Assembly (NCBI GenBank): GCA_007119835.1
Contig: SKOX01000403.1
Span: forward strand, 1-7,650
DNA from: Paracoccaceae bacterium
Lineage (GTDB): Bacteria; Pseudomonadota; Alphaproteobacteria; Rhodobacterales; Rhodobacteraceae
Reading direction: 5' to 3'
DNA: 7,650 bases
The notes beneath the pieces are model-generated. The model did no database searches and had not been told where the DNA came from. It saw only the letters and a list, made by a program, of their open reading frames with translations. Both the position numbers and the translations under genes were made by a program. Of the stretch, positions 1-5,692 are shown piece by piece; position 1 is the stretch's first letter; each line of letters opens with the position of its first letter.

Positions 1-596
1 ACGTCGCCGCCAGCTAGAAGACCGAGGATCTCCCGATGCTGCAGCCAGATCAGTGGTCCCCGCTCGGTCTCGATCAGGACGCCGGTCATCACGCGGCGAA
101 GATAGCTCCAGTGCGGCTCCGCCGACCCCGGCAGCAGCGGGTTCCCTGACATCCCGTAGATCAGGGAATGAAAGCGCACGTCTTGCTGCACGGCCTCCCG
201 GTGATTGCCCGCGGCGACCGCCGCATTGCCGGCGGCCAGGACCTCGGCGCCCAGCGTGCGCAGGTCGTCCGCGAAGACGGACGACGCCGCCGCCCGGCGC
301 GCCACGAGTTCCGCGGCGAGCCGGTCGAGAACCCTTCTGATCTGGTAGCGATACGCCATCAGCTCCGGATCGACAGGCGCGACATGAAGGCCGCGCCCCG
401 CACTCTCCACGACGAGCCCGTCGCTCCTCAGCAGCGCCATGGCTTGCTGCACCGGCTGACGCGACACGCCGAGGCGCACCGCCAGTTCCTCCTGGACGAG
501 ATGCGTGCCGGGCGCGAGCGTTCCGTCGCAAATGCTTTCACGAATCGTCGAATAGGCTTGTTCGGTGAGGGTCGGAAACGAGGTAATCCGCTTCAT
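1..596 (-). CDS. GntR-family transcriptional regulator, FCD (FadR-like) subclass, 3' truncated
   Basis: One-component DNA-binding regulator whose C-terminal FCD domain normally binds a small carboxylate or other metabolite through a metal ion. Translation of the minus strand from the ATG at 596 gives 198 residues without a stop before the window edge. Residues about 9-72 form the GntR winged helix; the recognition helix region reads QEELAVRLGVSRQPVQQAM (35-53), followed by the wing around SDGLVVESAGRGLHV (58-72). Residues about 75-198 are the FCD domain. A D-x3-H pair (Asp139, His143), the SGNPLL motif (150-155) and QHREIL (186-191, His187) match the usual FCD metal ligands; the last ligand histidine is expected in the missing tail. 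FCD regulators are usually 220-250 residues, so about 20-50 are missing. No clear Shine-Dalgarno precedes the ATG. The ligand and target genes cannot be told from this window; a target further left is possible. Confidence 0.93.
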   Translation of the reverse strand, partial: MKRITSFPTLTEQAYSTIRESICDGTLAPGTHLVQEELAVRLGVSRQPVQQAMALLRSDGLVVESAGRGLHVAPVDPELMAYRYQIRRVLDRLAAELVARRAAASSVFADDLRTLGAEVLAAGNAAVAAGNHREAVQQDVRFHSLIYGMSGNPLLPGSAEPHWSYLRRVMTGVLIETERGPLIWLQHREILGLLAGGD

Positions 597-602
597 TTAT
601 TT

Positions 603-619
603 GCAATCTGACAGAATGC
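603..619. promoter_or_regulatory. Candidate operator: 17-bp dyad in front of the GntR gene
   Basis: The sequence GCAATCTGACAGAATGC is a near-perfect inverted repeat centred on 611. The 8-bp half sites GCAATCTG and CAGAATGC match at 7 of 8 positions. It ends 7 bp upstream of the GntR start codon and just downstream of the predicted transcription start. FCD regulators commonly bind short dyads of this size and repress their own genes. Autoregulation is therefore the natural reading, but binding is inferred. A second, overlapping dyad GACAG-N10-CTGTC spans 610-629. Confidence 0.5.
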
Positions 620-630
620 TAATACTGTCG

Positions 631-659
631 ATTTTAGCGGTTTCGGGCGTTAATGGCAA
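631..659 (-). promoter_or_regulatory. Predicted sigma70-type promoter of the GntR regulator
   Basis: Read on the minus strand, a -35 box TTGCCA (659-654) is followed after exactly 17 bp by a -10 box TAAAAT (636-631). Each box differs from consensus at one or two positions. It lies in one of the few AT-rich patches of the window and points toward the regulator. Transcription would start near 623-625, giving a leader of roughly 28 nt. The promoter is inferred from sequence only. Confidence 0.55.
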
Positions 660-989
660 GTGGAACCCGGAACCCGCGCGAAACGGAGGCATGGATGCTG
701 CCGTCGGTGCTCGCGATGCCGGTGCGTTCACGGCTTGCTCAAGCATCCTGCTCCGCAATGCCGACTTCGCCCAAGCGCGCTGTGCGTGAGCAGCCCTCAC
801 GGCCCCCAATGGAACCTGTTCCGATCATGGCCCCGCCTCCGGGAGCCGGCCTGCTGTCCTGGTACGCCAGGCGCCGGCAAGGAGGCGCATGCACCGCGCA
901 CGCTTGATCACGACAGCGGCGGCTCCGGGTATTGCGCATCCGTCAGTGGCATGCTTCGTGGCGCGCGGGATCAAGTTTCCGGCCGCGCC

Positions 990-2630
990 ATGCCCCACAA
1001 GATGCTCTGGCAGTCCTTCTCCGGCCTCGGCGTCCTCGTCGGGGCCGTCTTCTTCGCCGCCTCGCTCACGCCGTCGCTGATCCCGCGCACGGCGACGATG
1101 CAGGGTGTGCTCGGCGGCGTCTCGTTCACGGCCGGCTACGCGCTCGGAGTGCTGCTTCTCTGGCTCTGGTGGTATCTGGAACTGCCGGCGGCCGGCGAGC
1201 GTTTGCGGCGGCTCGCGGTCTGGTCAGTCACAGGCGTCGCCGGCCTCATCGTCGTCACCTTCCTCTGGCGCGCTGCCGAATGGCAGAACTCGATCCGGCT
1301 CCTGATGGAGATGCCGCCTGTCGACACCGCGCGGCCGCTCCAGGTCGGCCTGATCGCGGTCGGACTAGCGCTTGTCCTGATCCTGATCGGCAAGGCGTTC
1401 CTGCGCACGCGCGGCATGATCGCGCGGCGCCTCGAGCGGGTAATGCCCCGTCGCGTGTCCCAGTTTCTCGCCGTGGCGGCCGCGGTCACGCTCTTCTTCA
1501 TGGTGATCGACGGCCTGCTGCTGCGCGCCTACCTGCGCACCTATGACAGCGCCCAGGCTGCGCTCGACGCCGTGCTCGAGCCCGACGTCGCGCGTCCCGC
1601 CGAGCCCTGGCGCACCGGCAGCGCCGCCTCGCTGGTGTCCTGGCAGGATCTCGGACGGCAGGGGCGCGCCTTCGTCGGCACCGGCCCGAGCGGGGAGGAG
1701 ATCGCCGATTTCCTCGGACGCGGCGCCCGCGATCCGCTGCGGGTCTACGTCGGCCTCAACGCCGCCGAGACCCCGGAGGCGCGGGCCGCGCTCGCGCTGC
1801 GGGAGCTCCAGCGGGTCGGCGGCTTCGAGCGAGCGGCCCTCGTCGTCGCCGTGCCGACCGGAACCGGCTGGGTCGATCCGGCATCGCTCGACCCGCTGGA
1901 ATACCTGCTCGAGGGCGACGTCGCGACCGTCGCGGTGCAGTATTCCTATCTCGAGAGCTGGGTCTCGCTGCTCGTCGAGCCCGACTACGGCGTGCAGACG
2001 GCGCGGGCGCTGTTCCGCGCCGTCTACCGCCACTGGACGACGCTGCCGCGCGACGGACGGCCGCAGCTCTACCTGCACGGCCTGAGCCTCGGCGCCCTCG
2101 CCTCGGAGCAGTCGCTCCGCCTGCACGACGTGCTGGCCGACCCGGTGCAGGGCGCGGTCTGGGCCGGCCCCCCCTTCCCCAGCCCGGAGTGGCGCACGGC
2201 CGTCGATGAGCGCGAGCCGGAGACGCCGGTCTGGCTGCCGGTTTTCGGCGACGGCTCGATCATCCGCTTCACCAACCAGCACAACGCCCTTGCCCTGCCC
2301 GGTGCGGAGTGGGGTCCGATGCGGATCGTCTATCTCCAGCATGCAAGCGACCCCATCGTCTTCTTCGAGCCCGCCGCGCTCTATCGTCCCCCGGAATGGC
2401 TGGAGACGCCTCGGGGCCCCGACGTTTCCCCGGAAGTCCGATGGTATCCCGTCGTCACCTTTCTCCAGCTTGTGCTCGACATGGCGGTCAGCCTGAACGT
2501 GCCGCCCGGCTACGGGCATCGCTACGCGCCGCCGCAATACATCAACGCATGGCAGGCAGTGATCGAGCCGCCGCGCTGGACCCAAGAAGACATCGAGAGG
2601 CTGAAGCGGCACTTCCGCGAGCGCTCCTGA
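990..2630 (+). CDS. Membrane-anchored alpha/beta-hydrolase, Abhydrolase_9 family
   Basis: 546-residue predicted inner-membrane serine hydrolase of unknown substrate. The N-terminal part (Abhydrolase_9_N-like) holds about five hydrophobic segments, near residues 11-31, 38-64, 75-93, 117-137 and 157-181. The motif SLTPSLIPR (25-33) is typical of the family. The C-terminal catalytic domain begins near residue 250 with YVGLNAAETPEAR and carries the nucleophile elbow HGLSLGA, with Ser366 as nucleophile. The probable acid is Asp454 (in ASDPI) and the probable base is His510 (in GYGHRY). The ATG at 990 was chosen because family members begin only a few residues before the first membrane segment. In-frame ATGs at 951 and 1002 are alternatives, and none has a good Shine-Dalgarno. 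It is convergent with the flavoprotein gene and shows no operon partner. Family membership is from sequence motifs; the function in cells is not known. Confidence 0.9.
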   Translation: MPHKMLWQSFSGLGVLVGAVFFAASLTPSLIPRTATMQGVLGGVSFTAGYALGVLLLWLWWYLELPAAGERLRRLAVWSVTGVAGLIVVTFLWRAAEWQNSIRLLMEMPPVDTARPLQVGLIAVGLALVLILIGKAFLRTRGMIARRLERVMPRRVSQFLAVAAAVTLFFMVIDGLLLRAYLRTYDSAQAALDAVLEPDVARPAEPWRTGSAASLVSWQDLGRQGRAFVGTGPSGEEIADFLGRGARDPLRVYVGLNAAETPEARAALALRELQRVGGFERAALVVAVPTGTGWVDPASLDPLEYLLEGDVATVAVQYSYLESWVSLLVEPDYGVQTARALFRAVYRHWTTLPRDGRPQLYLHGLSLGALASEQSLRLHDVLADPVQGAVWAGPPFPSPEWRTAVDEREPETPVWLPVFGDGSIIRFTNQHNALALPGAEWGPMRIVYLQHASDPIVFFEPAALYRPPEWLETPRGPDVSPEVRWYPVVTFLQLVLDMAVSLNVPPGYGHRYAPPQYINAWQAVIEPPRWTQEDIERLKRHFRERS

Positions 2631-2653
2631 TGCTTGAAGCCACCCGCGTCGAG

Positions 2654-2679
2654 GGGCGCGGGCGCTCCCGCCGGCGCCC
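2654..2679. terminator. GC-rich hairpin between convergent genes, possible terminator
   Basis: In the 148-bp spacer between two convergent genes, GGGCGC (2654-2659) pairs with GCGCCC (2674-2679). Inside it GGG (2660-2662) pairs with CCC (2667-2669) over a CGCT loop, leaving a four-base bulge (2670-2673). There is no T run on either strand, so intrinsic termination is uncertain; it may only block 3' decay. The rest of the spacer shows no gene. Confidence 0.3.
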
Positions 2680-2778
2680 TGCCGATCGTGGCGAGCCGGG
2701 GGGCGAGCGCCGGGCGGGATGACGGGTGCGAACACCACGAATGCCCGGCCGGACCGTCCGCCGCGCGCGCCGCAAGCC

Positions 2779-4212
2779 TCACTCAAGCGCCTCGGCATCG
2801 AGCGGGCCGCAACCGGCGAGATCCGAGAGCCGGCAGGGCGGCAGCTGCGCCGAGACCGCGCGAAGGGCGGTGCGCAGGCCTTCCTCGAGCGTCGGATGGT
2901 AGAACGGCATCCGCAGGAGATCGTGTACCGTCAGCTTCTGACCGACGGCGAGCGCGAGGAGGTGCGCCAGATGCTCGGCCGCGGGACAGGCCATCTCGGC
3001 GCCGAGGATCCTGCCGTTTTCGCTCCGGGACGCGTAGATCCTCAGGACGCCGCGGTTGCGCGCCATCGCCCGTGCGCGCCCCTGCCGACCGAAGTCGATC
3101 TCGCCGATCAGGGCCTCGTCCGGATCGAGTTCGTCGAGCCGCTGTCCGACGGTGGCCGCGGCGGGGTCGCTGAACACGACGCCGAGCCGCGTGCGCCGCG
3201 GCAGCCGGATGGGCTGCGCGCTCGTCGCGTTCAGCCCGGCGATGTGCCCCTCGTCAGCCGCCTCGTGCAGAATCGGCCGGATGCCGTTCGCGTCGCCGAC
3301 GAGCAGCACCGGGCCGCCCTCGATCCGCATCGTCTCGGGATCCACCCGGGGCATCCCCCGCTCGTCGAGCGGCACCCCGAGGGTTTCCAGGCCGAGGCCC
3401 TCCACGTTCGGCCGACGCCCGATCGCCACGACCACCTTGTCGACAACGATGCGCTCGCGGCCCGCGCGGATCGCGAGGCCGCCTTCCTCGGCCTCGATCT
3501 CCACCTTGACCCCGAGCCTGAGCTCGAATTCCGCCTCGAGGGCGCTTCTGAGCGCAGCATCGACGACGACGTCGGAAAGCCCCGCGACCCGGTCGCCGGC
3601 GTCGAAGGCGTGAACCTCGATACCGAGCCGCGCCAGCGCCTGCGCGATCTCGACGCCGATCGCGCCGAGGCCGATCACGCCGATCCGCCGCGGCAGGTGG
3701 GCCTGCTCGAAAAGCGTGTCCGTCGTCAGCACCCGGTCGCCGAAGTCGCGCCACGGCCCGGGCACGATCGGGCTCGAGCCTGGCGCGAGCACGATCTGGC
3801 GGGCGTGCAGCACGCGGCCGTTCACCACCAGTCGGTCCGGACCGTCGAGCCGCGCGCGACCCGCGATGTTCCGGTCCCCGAGATCGGCCGTCGTATCGAG
3901 CACGCTCGACACGAAGTGATCGCGCAGCGCGCGAACCCGCTCGAGAACCGCCGGCACGTCAGCCTCGAGGCCGCCACCGCCACGGATGCCGAACGCCTCG
4001 AACCTCGATCGCTGGTGAAAGGCATCGGCCGCCGCGATCAGGGTCTTCGACGGCATGCATCCGACCCGGGCGCAGGTGGTCCCGTAAGGCCCATCGTTGA
4101 TGAGAACGAACCGGTCGGTGTTCTTTCGGATCTCGCGCAGAGCCGCGAGCCCGGCGGTACCGGCCCCTACAACCGCCACGTCGAGCGGCCCGTCCTCGCT
4201 CACTTCCGTCAT
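2779..4212 (-). CDS. Dihydrolipoamide-dehydrogenase-like FAD/NAD(P)-disulfide oxidoreductase
   Basis: 477-residue soluble flavoprotein of pyridine nucleotide-disulfide oxidoreductase class I. Residues 11-21 hold the FAD-binding GAGTAG. The redox-active disulfide is Cys47-x4-Cys52 (CARVGC, then MPSK). The second Rossmann motif GLGAIG is at 181-186; acidic Asp204 near the end of its second strand favours NAD over NADP (inference). The FAD motif VGDANG is at 305-310. The C-terminal dimerisation domain has the His439/Glu444 pair in YHPTLEE, the catalytic base of lipoamide dehydrogenases. SthA-type transhydrogenases lack one active-site cysteine and mercuric reductases end in a vicinal cysteine pair, so both are less likely. 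No 2-oxoacid dehydrogenase or lipoyl acyltransferase gene is adjacent, so its partner is unknown. A strong GGAGGG (4218-4223) lies 5 bp before the ATG and supports this start. Odd: a tail of about 25 residues contains Cys460 and Cys468. Confidence 0.93.
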   Translation of the reverse strand: MTEVSEDGPLDVAVVGAGTAGLAALREIRKNTDRFVLINDGPYGTTCARVGCMPSKTLIAAADAFHQRSRFEAFGIRGGGGLEADVPAVLERVRALRDHFVSSVLDTTADLGDRNIAGRARLDGPDRLVVNGRVLHARQIVLAPGSSPIVPGPWRDFGDRVLTTDTLFEQAHLPRRIGVIGLGAIGVEIAQALARLGIEVHAFDAGDRVAGLSDVVVDAALRSALEAEFELRLGVKVEIEAEEGGLAIRAGRERIVVDKVVVAIGRRPNVEGLGLETLGVPLDERGMPRVDPETMRIEGGPVLLVGDANGIRPILHEAADEGHIAGLNATSAQPIRLPRRTRLGVVFSDPAAATVGQRLDELDPDEALIGEIDFGRQGRARAMARNRGVLRIYASRSENGRILGAEMACPAAEHLAHLLALAVGQKLTVHDLLRMPFYHPTLEEGLRTALRAVSAQLPPCRLSDLAGCGPLDAEALE

Positions 4213-4217
4213 GCTCT

Positions 4218-4223
4218 CCCTCC
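4218..4223 (-). promoter_or_regulatory. Ribosome binding site of the flavoprotein gene
   Basis: GGAGGG on the minus strand, 5 bases before the ATG at 4212. It is the strongest correctly placed Shine-Dalgarno in the window and fixes the start of the flavoprotein. Confidence 0.75.
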
Positions 4224-4231
4224 GATGCTGG

Positions 4232-4255
4232 CAGGTTCACCTGTTGGAATACCTG
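4232..4255. promoter_or_regulatory. CAGGT repeat cluster, candidate operator
   Basis: The plus strand reads CAGGT-TC-ACCTG at 4232-4243, a perfect 5+5 inverted repeat, followed after 7 bp by a third ACCTG at 4251-4255. The cluster starts 20 bp upstream of the flavoprotein ATG and lies in the 204-bp spacer between two divergent genes. It could be a regulator site for the flavoprotein gene. No -35/-10 pair could be placed with confidence on either strand of the spacer, and no regulator gene is adjacent. Confidence 0.3.
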
Positions 4256-4416
4256 GAGCCGCCACCCGTTCCGCCCAGCATTGCCGCCGCCACCTGTCCG
4301 GCCGCGGCGCGCGGCGGAGCGGGAGAGCGCGGGCGGCCGCGGCGCCCTCGGCTGCGAAACCTGCAGATCCGCTGCCTCGCGGCGCAACCACTGCCTTTCG
4401 GGACCGTTTTAGCCGC

Positions 4417-5322
4417 ATGCAGGATGACGCGTTTCGTGCGGATAGCCGGGAAGTCGTGTCGGGTGCGACGCGCCTCCACGTGGAGACGATCGACGTGCCC
4501 GGGGGCGTGCCGCTCGTCCTGCTCCACGGCTTTCCCGAATCGTCCCGCGCCTGGGACGCGCTCGCGCCGCGGATCGCCGGCCTCGGCTACCGGGTGCTCG
4601 CGCCCGACATGCGGGGCTACGGGCGGAGCGATGCCCCAGCGGGCGTGGGGCAGTATCGGCTGGAGGCGCTGGCCGAGGACGTTCTCGCGATCATGGCGGC
4701 GGCCGGGGCGGAAAGAGCGACCCTCGTGGGGCACGACTGGGGCGGGATCGTCGCCTGGGCGGTCGCGGCGTGGCATCCCGAGCGCGTGGCGCGGCTTGTC
4801 GTCCTGAACGCGCCGCATCTGGACGTGTTCGGCGCGGTGGCGCGGCGGCACCCGTCGCAGTACGTGCGCAGTGCCTATGTCGGCTTGTTCCAGCTTCCGG
4901 CGCTGCCCGAACGCCTGCTGGCGGCGCGGAATTTCGCGCTCCTGCGCCGGATGCTGACCGGATCGGCGCGGGCGGGCACCTTCTCGCGTGCGCGGCTCGA
5001 TGCGTATGCGGAGGACTGGGCGCGGCCGGGACGGCTCAGTGGCATGCTCGGCTATTATCGCGCCCTCATGCGTCACGGCTCGCGGCCGTTGGGGCGGGTG
5101 CGGCCGCCGGTCACGATCGTCTGGGGGCGGGACGACGCCGCCCTGTCCTTCCCGCTTGCAGAGGCTTCGCTGGCGCAGTGCAACAACGGGCGCCTCGAGA
5201 CGCTCGACGCGTCGCACTGGGTGCATCTCGAGGAACCCGACGCGGTTCTGGCAGCGATCGGCCCCGCGCAGCCGGATGGAGGACCGCGGGCCATACCCGG
5301 CGCGGCCATCCCGCGAGGCTGA
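4417..5322 (+). CDS. Alpha/beta-hydrolase, epoxide hydrolase type (Asp nucleophile)
   Basis: 301-residue cytoplasmic hydrolase with no signal peptide. Motifs in order: oxyanion motif HGFPE (37-41); DMRGYGRSD (64-72); nucleophile elbow GHDWGG (105-110) with Asp107; a cap domain around residues 135-220 containing Tyr149, Tyr154 and the pair Tyr213-Tyr214; the acid in WGRDDAAL (probably Asp240); and the base His267 in SHWVHLEEPD. An aspartate nucleophile with HGxP and cap tyrosines is the epoxide hydrolase signature. Haloalkane or fluoroacetate dehalogenases share Asp and His but usually differ in the elbow context, so dehalogenase activity is the main alternative. The ATG at 4417 fits the usual length and N-terminus of the family, although only a weak GGGA (4400-4403) precedes it. 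The same frame stays open far upstream, antisense to the flavoprotein, but that part has no domain and is not taken as coding. It is divergent from the flavoprotein and followed by the urtA leader. Confidence 0.92.
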   Translation: MQDDAFRADSREVVSGATRLHVETIDVPGGVPLVLLHGFPESSRAWDALAPRIAGLGYRVLAPDMRGYGRSDAPAGVGQYRLEALAEDVLAIMAAAGAERATLVGHDWGGIVAWAVAAWHPERVARLVVLNAPHLDVFGAVARRHPSQYVRSAYVGLFQLPALPERLLAARNFALLRRMLTGSARAGTFSRARLDAYAEDWARPGRLSGMLGYYRALMRHGSRPLGRVRPPVTIVWGRDDAALSFPLAEASLAQCNNGRLETLDASHWVHLEEPDAVLAAIGPAQPDGGPRAIPGAAIPRG

Positions 5323-5404
5323 CGGCCCGGCTGTCGCCGCGACGCGTTCATCCGGCGCGCTCATGCGGTCGCTGGAAGCGGCAGCGAGCGCGCGGCGCCT
5401 CCCT

Positions 5405-5450
5405 CGGGCCCGGCGTGGTGCCGGATCCGACCTGCACCTGCCCGGTTTTT
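5405..5450 (+). terminator. Weak terminator-like structure after the epoxide hydrolase
   Basis: CGGGC (5405-5409) can pair with GCCCG (5440-5444). Within it CCGGC (5410-5414) pairs with GCCGG (5420-5424) over GTGGT. A run of five T follows at 5446-5450. The outer stem is only 5 bp and about 15 bases remain unpaired, so this is a poor match to an intrinsic terminator. Its position about 80 bp after the stop codon suits one. Confidence 0.25.
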
Positions 5451-5517
5451 CAGCTTTCTGCTGCCTCAAATTAAGTATTCGGCGCATGAAACAGGCATTT
5501 GTCGAGATAAAGCCGCC

Positions 5518-5529
5518 GATTGCGCAATC
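5518..5529. repeat. Perfect 12-bp palindrome in the urtA upstream region
   Basis: GATTGCGCAATC equals its own reverse complement. It sits in the AT-rich island about 165 bp upstream of the urtA start, a reasonable position for an operator of a dimeric regulator. It does not resemble the NtrC consensus. No regulator is assigned. Confidence 0.4.
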
Positions 5530-5561
5530 CTCTTTTGACCCCGCCGCGGCGCTTTGGTCTG

Positions 5562-5585
5562 GCTCCGCGAGGCGCTCCGCGAGGG
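5562..5585 (+). repeat. 12-bp tandem direct repeat in the urtA leader
   Basis: GCTCCGCGAGGC (5562-5573) is followed directly by GCTCCGCGAGGG (5574-5585), matching at 11 of 12 positions. It lies in non-coding leader and may be a recent slippage duplication; a regulatory role is not shown. Confidence 0.6.
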
Positions 5586-5638
5586 TGCGGGTGCCGTCCC
5601 GGGCCGGCCGCTCGGCGCGGGAGCGATGGGGCGAAGGC

Positions 5639-5660
5639 TGGCCGTCCGGGGTGACGGCCA
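5639..5660 (+). repeat. Hairpin in the urtA leader
   Basis: TGGCCGTC (5639-5646) pairs perfectly with GACGGCCA (5653-5660) over a six-base CGGGGT loop. The structure ends 32 bases before the urtA ATG and 17 bases before its AAAGGA ribosome binding site. There is no T run, so it is probably not a terminator. It may be an mRNA 5'-stabilising or translation-modulating element. Confidence 0.45.
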
Positions 5661-5692
5661 CGAGGCGGACAACCGCGAAAGGATAGACGGTG

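Larger units (their letters stand above)
597..989. other. Divergent intergenic region between the GntR gene and the Abhydrolase_9 gene
   Basis: 393 bp with no gene I can support. The left 60 bp are AT-rich and hold the GntR promoter and dyad. The rest (about 660-989) is GC-rich. Frames stay open through parts of it, but the translations are rich in Arg, Pro, Cys and Ser with no recognisable domain. A consensus-like AAGGAGG lies at 879-885, three bases before an ATG at 889 that is not in frame with the hydrolase. No strong promoter for the hydrolase was seen; TTGATC (904-909) with GGTATT (928-933) at 18 bp is only a weak match. Confidence 0.6.
5323..5692. other. 370-bp intergenic region and leader upstream of urtA
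   Basis: No gene I can support. The region has three parts. 5323-5450 is GC-rich and ends in the weak terminator-like element. 5446-5540 is an AT-rich island, unusual for this window and the likeliest place for the urtA promoter. It holds the perfect palindrome GATTGCGCAATC (5518-5529). 5541-5692 is a very GC-rich leader with a 12-bp tandem duplication (5562-5585) and a hairpin (5639-5660). I looked for a sigma54 pattern (GG-N10-GC) and a sigma70 pair and found neither convincingly, so the promoter class stays open. Confidence 0.6.

Noticed and set aside
740..850. Minus-strand peptide with GEVGIAEQDA, resembling the GIAEQ motif of transketolase-like enzymes, considered as a gene remnant.
   Set aside because: Only a few residues match, a stop follows at once and flanking sequence shows no further transketolase-like similarity. 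Probably chance.
1365..2798. A 477-codon minus-strand open frame antisense to the membrane hydrolase.
   Set aside because: It is a coding shadow of GC-rich third positions. The translation has no recognisable motif, whereas the plus strand shows a full catalytic domain.
2779..4212. Mercuric reductase or soluble transhydrogenase identity for the flavoprotein.
   Set aside because: There is no C-terminal vicinal cysteine pair and no mer genes nearby. Both active-site cysteines are present, unlike SthA.
2719..4416. A long plus-strand open frame running antisense to the flavoprotein and continuing in frame into the epoxide hydrolase, giving an apparent 867-residue fusion.
   Set aside because: The part before 4417 mirrors the flavoprotein codons, has no domain and is rich in Arg, Pro and His. 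The flavoprotein is unambiguous on the minus strand. The hydrolase starts normally at 4417.
5480..5600. Sigma54 (GG-N10-GC) and NtrC sites for urtA.
   Set aside because: The TTGC at 5520-5523 has no GG at the required distance upstream, and no TGCAC-type dyad was seen.
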